This document shows positions 33,316-41,447 of a stretch of 64,000 bases of DNA, piece after piece (the stretch's first letter is position 1; every line of letters begins with the position of its first letter). The DNA is from DMER64 sp041654355 (lineage in GTDB: Bacteria > Bacteroidota > Bacteroidia > Bacteroidales > UBA932), in NCBI GenBank assembly GCA_041654355.1, contig JBAZDQ010000005.1:15441-79440 (forward strand), read 5' to 3'. A program made the position numbers and the translations under genes. Below the pieces are notes generated by a model. It made no database searches. It saw nothing but the letters and a program-made list of their open reading frames with translations, and was not told the origin of the DNA.

Positions 33316-33905
33316 GCATCCGGGAAAGGATGCACCCCGTCTGAACTCAAGTCTTTCTTCATGGCTCCCTTTCCGTCTGACATGGGTGTCCAGAAATCTA
33401 CGTAACGGCAATTGTTTTCCCGCGCATATTCTTCTATCATCCGGTTCAGTCGTTCAATGGCAACCGCAGGACGTACCATTTCATTGAACTCGTCAGGTCT
33501 CCAGACATATTCCCCGGCAGGCAGGACCGAGCATAAAATTACCTTTATGCCGTGAAAACGGGCCAGATCTGCCATAGAGGAAATATTATCCATTATCTGC
33601 CTGTGGGTAACGTAGCCCTGGTTTTGTGCGATATCGTTCGTTCCTGCAAAGATCACAACTACTTTCGGTTGTAACCGGATCACATCTTTCCTGAAACGAA
33701 TAAGCATCTGCGCCGTAACTTCTCCGCCAATACCCTTTCCTATAAAATTATTCTCCGAAAAATAACCGGGATGAAAATGTCTCCAGTTCTGGGTTATGGA
33801 ATTGCCCATAAAAACGGCATCCGGTTTTTCTTGTGCCGGATTTTCCTGTGCCACGGTGACCAGGGATACCAGCATTGCCATTAATATACTTAATATATGT
33901 TTCAT
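33258..33905 (-). CDS. SGNH/GDSL-type hydrolase, exported
   Basis: A 215-residue protein with a signal peptide (MKHILSILMAMLVSLVTVAQ). The SGNH blocks are all visible: block I VFMGNSIT with the nucleophilic Ser, block II KGIGGEV, block III IFAGTNDI, and block V SSDGVHPF with the Asp-His pair. Such enzymes deacylate sugars or lipids; the close relatives in Bacteroidales are often carbohydrate acetylesterases. The substrate is unknown. It follows hydF on the minus strand by 10 bases and its 3' end overlaps mnmD on the other strand. Confidence 0.9.
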   Translation of the reverse strand: MKHILSILMAMLVSLVTVAQENPAQEKPDAVFMGNSITQNWRHFHPGYFSENNFIGKGIGGEVTAQMLIRFRKDVIRLQPKVVVIFAGTNDIAQNQGYVTHRQIMDNISSMADLARFHGIKVILCSVLPAGEYVWRPDEFNEMVRPAVAIERLNRMIEEYARENNCRYVDFWTPMSDGKGAMKKDLSSDGVHPFPDAYFDMEALLTPVIKELCEP

Positions 33906-33915
33906 TTTTAGGGTT

Positions 33916-35115
33916 TTATATGTTTAAAAAAGGTTTTACAGCTCTTTCGTATACACCTTGCGTATAAGCGATAGCCATTCCGTAATTTGTTACCGCAACA
34001 CCGGCTCGTTTCACTTCCCGGATCCTGGCCAGCAGCTGACGGTGTGTGATCATACATCCTCCGCATTGTATGACAAGTGCATAATCCCCAAAAGGTTTAG
34101 CGGGAATGTCCAAACCGGAGATCATATCGAACTTCAGCTTTTTTCCGGTATACCGGCTTAGCATCCGGGGTAATTTTACCCGGCCAATATCTTCACAGGT
34201 GCTGTGGTGACTGCAGGATTCCATCATCAGGACACAGTCTCCGTCTTTGAGCCGGTCAATGGCAGATGTCTCATCAAGATAAGTTTTAAAATCTCCCTTG
34301 CAGCGGGCCAGTAAAATACTGAATCCGGTCAAAGGCTGGTCATCAGGTATCAAGGATTCCACTTTCCCGAACAATTGGCTGTCTGTAACCACCAACACCG
34401 GTTTATTATCAGATACACTTTTCTGAAAATAAGTTTCCAATTGCGTTTCCTGTAAAACAACGGCAACTGCCCTGCGATCCAGTATTTCCCGGATCACCTG
34501 CACTTGCGGCAAGATCAGACGACCTTCCGGTGCTTCCGAGTCAACCGGACATACCAAAACCACCGTGTCGTTTTCCTTTACCAGCCCTTCCAGCATAGGT
34601 AATGAACGAAAAGGAGACGGGCCCAGATTTCTGGAGATGAGATTGATCAAAGCATCAAGCCGGGAGGGTTCCCTGCAGCTGAAATCAATAACGTCTGTCC
34701 GGTATTCACGTTCTATCTCATTTCGAATCCCGTGATCCAGCGCTACTTTATCTGACATATTGTGAACCAGGATAAAAGGCACTTCATCCATCCGGAAATC
34801 CTCTATCAGACTTTTTTCGTATTTGCCAAGAAAGTTACCAGTAAACAACAGAATGGCCATGTTTACCTGCAGAATGATCTCCCGGCTTCGTAACACACGC
34901 TTTTCGCCCAGCAATCCTTCATCGTCCATTCCTGCAGTATCAATGAGCACGACAGGCCCCAGACCATGTATTTCCATTATCTTACGTACGGGATCCGTTG
35001 TGGTACCGGGAATATCAGAGACAATAGCAACATCCTGTCCTGATAGAACATTAATAAGAGAACTCTTTCCGGCGTTCCGCCGGCCAAAAATCCCTATTTG
35101 CGGGCGCGTGGCCAT
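33916..35115 (-). CDS. hydF: [FeFe]-hydrogenase H-cluster maturation GTPase HydF
   Basis: HydF is the scaffold on which the diiron part of the H-cluster is built before delivery to [FeFe] hydrogenase. The 399-residue protein has a GTPase domain (GIFGRRNAGKSSLINVLSG, DTAGMDDEG), a dimerisation middle part and a cluster domain with CSHHSTCEDIGRVKLPRM and later CGGCMITHRQL, giving the C-x-H and CxxC ligands. HydE, HydG and the hydrogenase itself are not in the window. It follows rubrerythrin by 9 bases on the minus strand and fits an anaerobic hydrogen-metabolising organism. Confidence 0.94.
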   Translation of the reverse strand: MATRPQIGIFGRRNAGKSSLINVLSGQDVAIVSDIPGTTTDPVRKIMEIHGLGPVVLIDTAGMDDEGLLGEKRVLRSREIILQVNMAILLFTGNFLGKYEKSLIEDFRMDEVPFILVHNMSDKVALDHGIRNEIEREYRTDVIDFSCREPSRLDALINLISRNLGPSPFRSLPMLEGLVKENDTVVLVCPVDSEAPEGRLILPQVQVIREILDRRAVAVVLQETQLETYFQKSVSDNKPVLVVTDSQLFGKVESLIPDDQPLTGFSILLARCKGDFKTYLDETSAIDRLKDGDCVLMMESCSHHSTCEDIGRVKLPRMLSRYTGKKLKFDMISGLDIPAKPFGDYALVIQCGGCMITHRQLLARIREVKRAGVAVTNYGMAIAYTQGVYERAVKPFLNI

Positions 35116-35124
35116 GCCAGGGAA

Positions 35125-35700
35125 TCAATAATTGGATTTCTTTTCCTCAAAAAAAGCCTTGGGATGTTGGCAAGCCGGACATATTTCCGGGGCTTTCTTT
35201 CCTTTGGTGATATAACCGCAATTGCGGCATTGCCAAAGGATCTCTTCATCTCTTTCAAAGAATTTTCCGGATTCAACCCGTTCCAGAAGTATCCTGTAGC
35301 GGGTTTCGTGTTCCTTTTCAACGGCAGCGACAGCAAGGAACGTGGCGGCAATTTTCGGGAACCCTTCCTCGGCAGCGATCTTTGCAAACTCGGGATATAA
35401 GACAGCATGTTCTTCGTGCTCTCCTTCTGCGGCAGCTTTAAGGTTTTCTGCCGTTGTTCCTATCATGCCGGCAGGATACGATGCAATTATCTCAACCATA
35501 CCGCCTTCAAGAAATTTAAAAAAACGTTTTGCGTGTTCTTTTTCCTGATTGGCAGTTTCCTCAAAAACACCGGCAATCTGTTCAAAACCTTCTTTCTTAG
35601 CGGCTGATGCAAAAAAAGTATACCGGTTACGAGCCTGGGACTCTCCTGCAAAAGCATCCAGGAGATTCTTTTCTGTTTTCGTTCCTTTAATTGATTTCAT
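35125..35700 (-). CDS. rbr: rubrerythrin
   Basis: Rubrerythrin reduces hydrogen peroxide in anaerobes. The 191-residue protein has an N-terminal four-helix bundle with FAGESQARNRYTFFA, NQEKEHAKRFFKFLEG and later AVEKEHETRYRILLERV (diiron ligands in E-x-x-R and E-x-x-H motifs), and a C-terminal rubredoxin-like domain with CRNCGYITKG and CPACQHPKAFFE. The start is MKSIKGTKTEKNLL at 35700, 26 bases beyond the tRNA-Arg gene. Confidence 0.97.
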   Translation of the reverse strand: MKSIKGTKTEKNLLDAFAGESQARNRYTFFASAAKKEGFEQIAGVFEETANQEKEHAKRFFKFLEGGMVEIIASYPAGMIGTTAENLKAAAEGEHEEHAVLYPEFAKIAAEEGFPKIAATFLAVAAVEKEHETRYRILLERVESGKFFERDEEILWQCRNCGYITKGKKAPEICPACQHPKAFFEEKKSNY

Positions 35701-35726
35701 ACTATGGCTGATTAAAGATATATCGG

Positions 35727-35798
35727 TAGCCCCAACAGGACTCGAACCTGTATTTGAAGTTTAGGAAACTTCCGTTCTATCCCTTGAACTATAGGGCC
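35727..35798 (-). tRNA. tRNA-Arg (anticodon CCT)
   Basis: A 72-base cloverleaf on the minus strand. The acceptor is GGCCCTA paired with TGGGGCT (with G-T wobble at pair 1-72 and at one inner pair), the D stem is GTTC/GAAC, the anticodon stem is GAAGT/ACTTC with loop TTCCTAA (anticodon CCT), and the T stem-loop is ACAGG-TTCGAGT-CCTGT. The discriminator is A, and the genome continues CCG, so CCA is not fully encoded. It sits between rpmF and rubrerythrin on the same strand. Confidence 0.93.
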
Positions 35799-35815
35799 AA
35801 AGTGTCTGAAATATA

Positions 35816-35998
35816 TCAGACCACCTTCTTTTCTATGATCTGCCTTCCGCGATAATAACCGCATTCGGGGCATACCCTGTGATACATGACCGTCGCTCCG
35901 CAATTGGAACAAACAGCCAATGTAGGGGTATTCAATTTATAGTGCGTTCTGCGTTTGTCTCTTCTCTGTTTTGAGACTCTGTGTTTAGGATGTGCCAT
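35816..35998 (-). CDS. rpmF: 50S ribosomal protein L32
   Basis: The 60-residue L32: MAHPKHRVSKQRRDKRRTHY at the N-terminus and a zinc site formed by CSNCG and CPECGYYRGR. It starts 8 bases after the DUF177 stop, the normal DUF177-rpmF pair. Here the usual plsX/fabH continuation is absent; tRNA-Arg follows. Confidence 0.97.
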   Translation of the reverse strand: MAHPKHRVSKQRRDKRRTHYKLNTPTLAVCSNCGATVMYHRVCPECGYYRGRQIIEKKVV

Positions 35999-36006
35999 AT
36001 CTCAAT

Positions 36007-36447
36007 TTATTTTATGTTGTTATCTTTCCAAATACGTAGCATTTCGGGATCACAATCTTTTTCCGATCCATGAACCCTCTGTATGGGAATACCCAGGCAT
36101 ACGTTATCGTATGCATATTGCGTTAAATCAAGTTGCCCGGTATGATCATTACGACATTCCTCAGTTTCCTCTTCGTCTAACTCTCCGTAGAAAGAAACCG
36201 GCATGGATAATCTTTCCAGACAACGATCGCACAAAAGTACTACATATCCTTCAATTTTCACGGAAATATCCAATTTTCTTTCGGCTGCGATCTCAATTTG
36301 AACAGCAACTGTTAACTCACTATCAAGCACTTCCGTATTTTGAAATAAATCAAAGAAATCCTTGCCCAAACGAAAATCGTAGAGGTGTTTTCCTTTGGAA
36401 AGCGTCTTCCCCGCAATAGTAAGCCTTATATTCTTTTTGTTATCCAT
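36007..36447 (-). CDS. DUF177 (YceD-like) protein
   Basis: A 146-residue protein of the YceD/DUF177 family, starting MDNKKNIRLTIAGKTLSKG at 36447 (the frame opens earlier inside the guaA promoter). It has the conserved CDRCLERLSMP segment and an acidic GELDEEETEE stretch. YceD was linked to 23S rRNA maturation in other bacteria and is nearly always found before rpmF. A minus-strand TATCTTTG at 36467-36474 may be its -7 box. Confidence 0.88.
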   Translation of the reverse strand: MDNKKNIRLTIAGKTLSKGKHLYDFRLGKDFFDLFQNTEVLDSELTVAVQIEIAAERKLDISVKIEGYVVLLCDRCLERLSMPVSFYGELDEEETEECRNDHTGQLDLTQYAYDNVCLGIPIQRVHGSEKDCDPEMLRIWKDNNIK

Positions 36448-36466
36448 CCTGCCCGAAATGAGCCGA

Positions 36467-36474
36467 CAAAGATA
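36467..36474 (-). promoter_or_regulatory. -7 box for the DUF177-rpmF pair
   Basis: Read on the minus strand this is TATCTTTG, matching TAnnTTTG, about 20 bases before the DUF177 ATG at 36447. No clear -33 box. It is divergent from the guaA promoter. Confidence 0.4.
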
Positions 36475-36484
36475 AACAAATATT

Positions 36485-36514
36485 TTTGATAATCGCTGTT
36501 TTATTATACTTTTG
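36485..36514 (+). promoter_or_regulatory. consensus promoter for guaA
   Basis: TTTG (36485-36488), 18 bases, TACTTTTG (36507-36514). Both boxes match the Bacteroidetes consensus. Transcription would start near 36521, 20 bases before the guaA ATG. Confidence 0.7.
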
Positions 36515-36540
36515 CCCACGCAGTTTAACCAACACTTTTT

Positions 36541-38070
36541 ATGAACGAGAAGATCCTCATTCTAGACTTTGGGTCACAATTTACACAATTGATTGGCAGA
36601 CGTTTGCGTGAAATTAACGTATTTTGTGAGATCCATCCTTACCATCATTATCCGAAACCCGATGCTTCCGTTAAAGGGATCATCCTGTCGGGAAGTCCTT
36701 ATTCGGTAATAGATAAAAATGCACCCGAAATAGACCTGACTCATATCAGGGGACATATTCCTTTACTGGGAATCTGCTTTGGATCACAGTACCTGGCCAC
36801 GCGTTACGGAGGATTGGTAAATTCTTCTTTATCAAGAGAATACGGCAGAACCACTTTAGAGATAACGGAACCCGGATCGCCTCTTTTCAAAGAAATTCCT
36901 TCACCCACAACGGTATGGATGTCTCACGGGGACAGTATAGAATCGCTTCCCCGGAATGCTGTAAACATGGCCTCAACGAGTGAAGTAAAATATGCCGCAT
37001 TCCGGTTTTTGGATGAAGACACCTACGCGGTACAGTTTCATCCTGAAGTATACCATACGGTTCACGGCAAAGAAATACTCAAAAATTTTGCATATAACAT
37101 CTGCAAATGCAAAGGCGACTGGACACCCTCCTGTTTTATTGAAAGTACGGTCAAGGAATTGCACGAGAAGATCGGTCAGGAACAAGTCATATTGGCTTTA
37201 TCGGGCGGTGTAGACAGTACAGTTGCTGCCGTGTTGCTGCATAAGGCCATAGGAAAACAATTGCATTGCATTTTCGTGGATAACGGGTTGCTTCGCCTGA
37301 ATGAATACCAAGCCGTCATGAAATCCTATGAAGAAATGGGACTGAACATTACGGGCGTGGATGCCTCCGGTGTTTTTTTATCTGCTCTTAAGGGAATCTC
37401 AGATCCGGAGACCAAACGCAAAGCCATTGGACGCACATTCATTGAAGTCTTTCATAAAGAGTCGGGGAAAGTACAGGATGCCACATGGTTGGGTCAGGGA
37501 ACCATTTATCCCGATGTCATAGAATCGGTACCTGTTCACGGTCATTCGGCCGTCATAAAATCCCACCACAATGTGGGGGGACTGCCTGAACACGTTCCGT
37601 TGAAGATCGTAGAACCTTTACGTATGTTATTTAAAGACGAGGTGCGTCGCATAGGTCTCTCACTGGGTATCAAAAAAGAACTTATTGGCCGGCATCCCTT
37701 CCCAGGTCCGGGCCTGGCTATTCGGCTGTTGGGAGAAATAACCGCGGAAAAACTTGCGATCCTCAGGCAGGCAGATGATATTTTCATCCGGAACCTAAAA
37801 AAAGACAACCTGTACGATTCGGTCTGGCAGGCAGGTGCCATTTTACTCCCTGTAAAAAGCGTGGGTGTCATGGGAGATGAACGGACTTATGAATATACCA
37901 TCGCTCTGCGTGCCGTTGAATCAACTGACGGAATGACAGCAGACTGGGTGCATCTTCCCTACGAATTCCTGATGAAAGTGTCTAACGAGATCATCAACAA
38001 GGTTAAGGGTATTAACCGGGTGGTTTACGATATATCTTCCAAACCGCCCGCTACCATTGAGTGGGAATAA
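36541..38070 (+). CDS. guaA: GMP synthase (glutamine-hydrolysing)
   Basis: GuaA aminates XMP to GMP with glutamine and ATP. The amidotransferase domain shows ILDFGSQFTQLIGRR, GILSGSPYSV, the catalytic LLGICFGSQYLA, and QFHPEVYHT. The ATP pyrophosphatase domain has LALSGGVDSTVAAVLLHKA. The C-terminal dimerisation domain ends RVVYDISSKPPATIEWE, the invariant end. 509 residues is the standard length. A full promoter precedes it. Confidence 0.98.
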   Translation: MNEKILILDFGSQFTQLIGRRLREINVFCEIHPYHHYPKPDASVKGIILSGSPYSVIDKNAPEIDLTHIRGHIPLLGICFGSQYLATRYGGLVNSSLSREYGRTTLEITEPGSPLFKEIPSPTTVWMSHGDSIESLPRNAVNMASTSEVKYAAFRFLDEDTYAVQFHPEVYHTVHGKEILKNFAYNICKCKGDWTPSCFIESTVKELHEKIGQEQVILALSGGVDSTVAAVLLHKAIGKQLHCIFVDNGLLRLNEYQAVMKSYEEMGLNITGVDASGVFLSALKGISDPETKRKAIGRTFIEVFHKESGKVQDATWLGQGTIYPDVIESVPVHGHSAVIKSHHNVGGLPEHVPLKIVEPLRMLFKDEVRRIGLSLGIKKELIGRHPFPGPGLAIRLLGEITAEKLAILRQADDIFIRNLKKDNLYDSVWQAGAILLPVKSVGVMGDERTYEYTIALRAVESTDGMTADWVHLPYEFLMKVSNEIINKVKGINRVVYDISSKPPATIEWE

Positions 38071-38087
38071 CCGGGCTGTTTATTCAG

Positions 38088-38687
38088 TCAATTAAACAAC
38101 ATTTTGTAATAAGAAGCTTTCTTTTCAAGGGACATGGGATAGGCCCTTGAAGTTGAAGGCATTCTGTACAATTTGATCGTCCGGTCCTTAAAATGGAAGG
38201 TTAAGTATTTCCCCATACCGGGAACGGTTACATTTTTACCAAAATGACTTTTCCCTATTACCTCCAGCAACGTCTCTGCCGCCTTTTGTCCGGTAACTGC
38301 AACCGTATTGCATAAAGGTATACGTATAAGAATACCATCCAGATCAATAGGTTCAAGAATCTGCAAAAATTTATCGGATGCGTTCCCGGAACCTCTGACC
38401 ACACGCATGGCCGTATCGTATAAAGCAATACCGTTTCCCTCGCAAAAAGCAGTGATGCATTCCTTGTCGAAAGCTTTTCCTTTTATGAAAAAACCGGGAT
38501 CATTGAAAAACACAATACCTATCACCCGCCACATATCGTTTTGGAAATTCGGGTAATAAAAATCCATGGACCACCGGGCAACCGGAGGCGGGAAACTGCC
38601 TAACAGGAGAATACGTGAACTCCCGGGCAGGAAAGGCCTCATGGGATGAATTTCAGAATCAGGCACCAATATATTTGAATAATTCAA
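38088..38687 (-). CDS. uracil-DNA glycosylase family protein (Mug-like)
   Basis: A protein of about 199 residues. It has FLPGSSRILLLGSFPPPVARW, FYYPNFQNDMWRVIG and GIALYDTAMRVVRGSG, then a C-terminal MPSTSRAYPMSLEKKASYY. This pattern is the G/U-mismatch-like branch of the UDG superfamily used in base-excision repair. Activity is not certain. The start is uncertain: ATG 38687 overlaps the upstream small-protein gene by 29 bases, TTG 38669 or GTG 38666 are possible, and ATG 38642 would remove the conserved first residues. Confidence 0.75.
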   Translation of the reverse strand: MNYSNILVPDSEIHPMRPFLPGSSRILLLGSFPPPVARWSMDFYYPNFQNDMWRVIGIVFFNDPGFFIKGKAFDKECITAFCEGNGIALYDTAMRVVRGSGNASDKFLQILEPIDLDGILIRIPLCNTVAVTGQKAAETLLEVIGKSHFGKNVTVPGMGKYLTFHFKDRTIKLYRMPSTSRAYPMSLEKKASYYKMLFN

Positions 38688-38844
38688 ATACCATTACTGC
38701 AGGCCATACAATGGCTTTTAAAACACCCAGCACGCCAGCCCAAAAACCGGTAGCTTCAATAATAAAATAGATGACAGCACCTACAAAGCCGATCCCGTAA
38801 ACAGCTCCTGCCTGGGGAGCACTTTTTGGCATTTCACATTTCAT
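38659..38844 (-). CDS. small membrane protein, 61 aa, unknown
   Basis: A 61-residue protein with two hydrophobic helices: MKCEMPKSAPQAGAVYGIGF then VGAVIYFIIEATG, and VLGVLKAIVWPAVMVFELF near the C-terminus. The helical spacing GxGFxGAxIYxI looks like a conserved small protein found in Bacteroidales, but no function is known. It overlaps the start of the UDG-family gene and is divergent from the ATP-grasp trio. Confidence 0.7.
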   Translation of the reverse strand: MKCEMPKSAPQAGAVYGIGFVGAVIYFIIEATGFWAGVLGVLKAIVWPAVMVFELFKYIGA

Positions 38845-38976
38845 GATCAGAGATTTTTATTGATTTTTTATACAAGTGGAACAACGGATTCATAAATGTA
38901 CTAATATCGCACATTATTTTATAAACCAAAATTATGAAAATTTATGGTATTCCCGTTGAGCCCGGGAGCAAATGAA

Positions 38977-40008
38977 ATGAAAATCGGCCTCACCTATGAC
39001 CTGCGTTCCGAATATCTTTCTTTGGGATATTCAGAAGAAGATACCGCAGAATTAGACAAAACAGAGACGATAGAGGGCATCGAAAACGCCCTTCATTCAC
39101 TAGGTTATCAAACCGAACGCATCGGAAATGCACGATCGCTGATGATGCGTCTTCTAAACGGAAACAGATGGGACCTTGTTTTCAACATCTGCGAAGGCAT
39201 CTTCGGAGACGGCAGAGAATCGCTTGTTCCTGCCATATTGGATGACTGGCAGATCCCTTATGTCTTTTCCGGAGCAGCCACAATGGCGCTTTCATTGAAT
39301 AAAGCATTATGCAAACGCGTAGTAAGGGATGCGGGAATTCCTACTCCTGATTTTTGTCTTATACGCAGTGAAAACCATCTGGATCACCCAAAACCGGCAT
39401 TCCCCCTTTTCCTAAAACCTGTTATGGAAGGATCCGGAAAAGGAATTGGAGAATATTCCCTGGTATGGAATGAAGAAGAATTCCGGGTTATCTGCCGTAC
39501 CTTACTGGAACGTTATAATCAGCCGGTATTGGTAGAGGAATACCTTCCAGGCCGTGAATTTACAGTCGGTATTTGCGGAAATGGCGAAGACGCCCGTGTC
39601 ATTGGTGTTATGGAGGTTCTTTTCAAAAATGAAGTACAGGAAATTTACTCTTACGAAAACAAACAGAACTATAAAGAAGCCGTTGAATACCAAAACCTGG
39701 AAGATGAAGAACTGGCTTCAGCTTGTGTGCGACTGGCTCTTGATGTATGGGAAGTTACAGGTTCCCGGGACAGTGGCCGCGTAGATATGAAATTGAACCG
39801 TAACGGCCGGCCGGAATTCATGGAGATCAACCCCCTGGCCGGATTGAATTACAAGGATTCAGACCTGCCCATACTGGCCGGAATGAACGGCATGGATTTC
39901 ACACAATTGATAGATGCCATCATGCAGGCTTCATTAAAACGAATATACGGTAGTGAAATACCCTCAGTAATTTTACGTCGTGAACAATACAGTTATTATC
40001 CTGCATAA
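38977..40008 (+). CDS. D-alanine-D-alanine-ligase-like ATP-grasp enzyme (first of a tandem pair)
   Basis: A 343-residue ATP-grasp ligase; start MKIGLTYDLRSEYLSLGYSE at 38977, since the frame begins at 38944 but the conserved start is the later ATG. The middle domain has FLKPVMEGSGKGIGEYSL, VLVEEYLPGREFTVGI and a metal site GRPEFMEINPLAGLN. It is related to D-Ala-D-Ala ligase but divergent at the N-terminal substrate part, and it is next to a second, different ATP-grasp gene and a GNAT gene, so it is probably not the cell-wall Ddl. Such enzymes join a carboxylate to an amine with ATP. The substrates are unknown. Confidence 0.8.
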   Translation: MKIGLTYDLRSEYLSLGYSEEDTAELDKTETIEGIENALHSLGYQTERIGNARSLMMRLLNGNRWDLVFNICEGIFGDGRESLVPAILDDWQIPYVFSGAATMALSLNKALCKRVVRDAGIPTPDFCLIRSENHLDHPKPAFPLFLKPVMEGSGKGIGEYSLVWNEEEFRVICRTLLERYNQPVLVEEYLPGREFTVGICGNGEDARVIGVMEVLFKNEVQEIYSYENKQNYKEAVEYQNLEDEELASACVRLALDVWEVTGSRDSGRVDMKLNRNGRPEFMEINPLAGLNYKDSDLPILAGMNGMDFTQLIDAIMQASLKRIYGSEIPSVILRREQYSYYPA

Positions 40009-40948
40009 CAGGCTTTCAGCCCATCCTACTCCGGATGAACAGGACGTAATTGATCAGGTAGTACTGGTCAAAAATGCTCTGGAAGACCTGGGATACTGCT
40101 GCCGTGTGCGTGATGTGGGTTTTGATCTGTACCGTGACTTAAAATTCCTGGTAACAGAGAAACCGGCTTTTGTCTTTAACCTTGTAGAGTCCGTATGGGG
40201 TTGTACAGGATTGCTTTATATGGTTCCCGCCATCCTGCAAGCATGGAAGATCCCTTACACCGGGGTTGGAGAAGAAGGCTTGTACCTGACCACAAAAAAG
40301 ACACTTGCCAAGTCCATTATGATCCGTCACGGTATTGAAACCCCCGGCTGGTTTGGCACTCATGAACCGGACCGTTTGGATATTAAAAAAAAATACATAG
40401 TCAAACCGATTGCCGAGGAGGGTTCTGCAGATCTTGACGAACATCTCGTTTTTGATCCAAAGCAGCCCGGGATGAGGGAATGGCTGGCCACTTTTGATCC
40501 GGGTAAGTATTTTGTGGAAGAATACATTGAAGGGAGGGAATTTAACCTGAGTGTAACGGGAACTCCGGGCCGATTCGAAATTTATCCTATCCCCGAAATG
40601 ATCTTCGCTGATTATCCCCGTGGCAAGGCAAAAATCCTGGGATACCGGTCCAAATGGATGGAAGATTCGTTTGAATACAAACATACCCACCGGAAATTCA
40701 ACACATTGAACAACAAGCCCCTGATCATTGATAAATTACTTAAAACGGCTATCAGCTGCGGGGAAATCTTTGGTTTGTCCGGCTATTTCAGGATTGATAT
40801 CAGGTTAAGTGAGCAGGATATTCCCTACGTACTGGAAATAAACGCGAATCCCTGCATTTCTCCTGACAGCGGATTCGTGGCAGCCGGAAAAGAAGCCGGG
40901 TTCTCCATTTCCGGCATGATACAACAGATCATTTCATGTCTTAATTAA
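39980..40948 (+). CDS. second ATP-grasp ligase of the tandem pair, GTG start
   Basis: A 322-residue ATP-grasp protein starting MNNTVIILHNRLSAHPTPDE. The start is GTG 39980, overlapping the previous gene by 29 bases. Motifs are KKYIVKPIAEEGSADLDEH (ATP site), YFVEEYIEGREFNLSV and the metal site DIPYVLEINANPCIS. It resembles the first gene in plan but is clearly diverged (a long middle insertion, different N-terminus), so the two are not a simple duplication. Together they may perform two successive carboxylate-amine ligations or form one complex. Confidence 0.8.
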   Translation: MNNTVIILHNRLSAHPTPDEQDVIDQVVLVKNALEDLGYCCRVRDVGFDLYRDLKFLVTEKPAFVFNLVESVWGCTGLLYMVPAILQAWKIPYTGVGEEGLYLTTKKTLAKSIMIRHGIETPGWFGTHEPDRLDIKKKYIVKPIAEEGSADLDEHLVFDPKQPGMREWLATFDPGKYFVEEYIEGREFNLSVTGTPGRFEIYPIPEMIFADYPRGKAKILGYRSKWMEDSFEYKHTHRKFNTLNNKPLIIDKLLKTAISCGEIFGLSGYFRIDIRLSEQDIPYVLEINANPCISPDSGFVAAGKEAGFSISGMIQQIISCLN

Positions 40949-40952
40949 ATTC

Positions 40953-41447
40953 ATGGATATGTCATTTACCTTTCGTGAAGTTCTGTTAGAACAAGACCTG
41001 AGCGAACTCACCGCTATCATGGAATCCACGGGTTTGTTTTATGGTTTTGAAATCGAAGTGGCGCTTGAGGTGTTGCAGTCTTTTCTTGATCATGGTGAGA
41101 CTTCGGGATATTATTGCATCGTTGCTCTGGAGAATGAAGTTTGTGCCGGATATGCCGTGTATGGTCCTACACCTTGTACCCTTTCAGGATGGGACATATA
41201 CTGGATGGCTGTACGAAAAGAACTGCAAGGCAAAGGATTGGGATCCGGATTGATTAAACGGGCCGAGCAGAATATTGCCTTACAAGGAGGCACTGCTGTA
41301 TGGATTGAAACATCCGGAAGATCGGCATACCTCCCTACCCGCAAGTTTTACGAAAAGCACCAATACCAAAAAATGGCAGAACTACCCGGTTTCTACGCTC
41401 CCGGCGACAGTAAAGTCATTTACGGGAAAACCATTTCTTTTTTCTGA
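40953..41447 (+). CDS. GNAT-family N-acetyltransferase of the ATP-grasp trio
   Basis: A 164-residue GNAT domain with VRKELQGKGLGSGLIKRAEQ (acetyl-CoA pyrophosphate loop), WIETSGRSAYLPTRKFYEKH and YAPGDSKVIYGK. It begins 4 bases after the second ATP-grasp stop, so it belongs to the same operon. An acyl transfer onto the product of the two ligases is the natural guess. Its 3' end overlaps the DoxX gene on the other strand by 32 bases. Confidence 0.85.
   Translation: MDMSFTFREVLLEQDLSELTAIMESTGLFYGFEIEVALEVLQSFLDHGETSGYYCIVALENEVCAGYAVYGPTPCTLSGWDIYWMAVRKELQGKGLGSGLIKRAEQNIALQGGTAVWIETSGRSAYLPTRKFYEKHQYQKMAELPGFYAPGDSKVIYGKTISFF

Noticed and set aside
35804..35821. Hairpin between rpmF and tRNA-Arg considered as a terminator
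   Set aside because: The stem is 6 bp and the minus-strand tail is ACTTTGGCCC, not a T run, so it does not fit an intrinsic terminator.
39980..40008. Overlap of the two ATP-grasp genes considered as a frameshifted single gene
   Set aside because: Both proteins have a complete set of ATP-grasp motifs and different N-terminal domains, so they are two separate genes.
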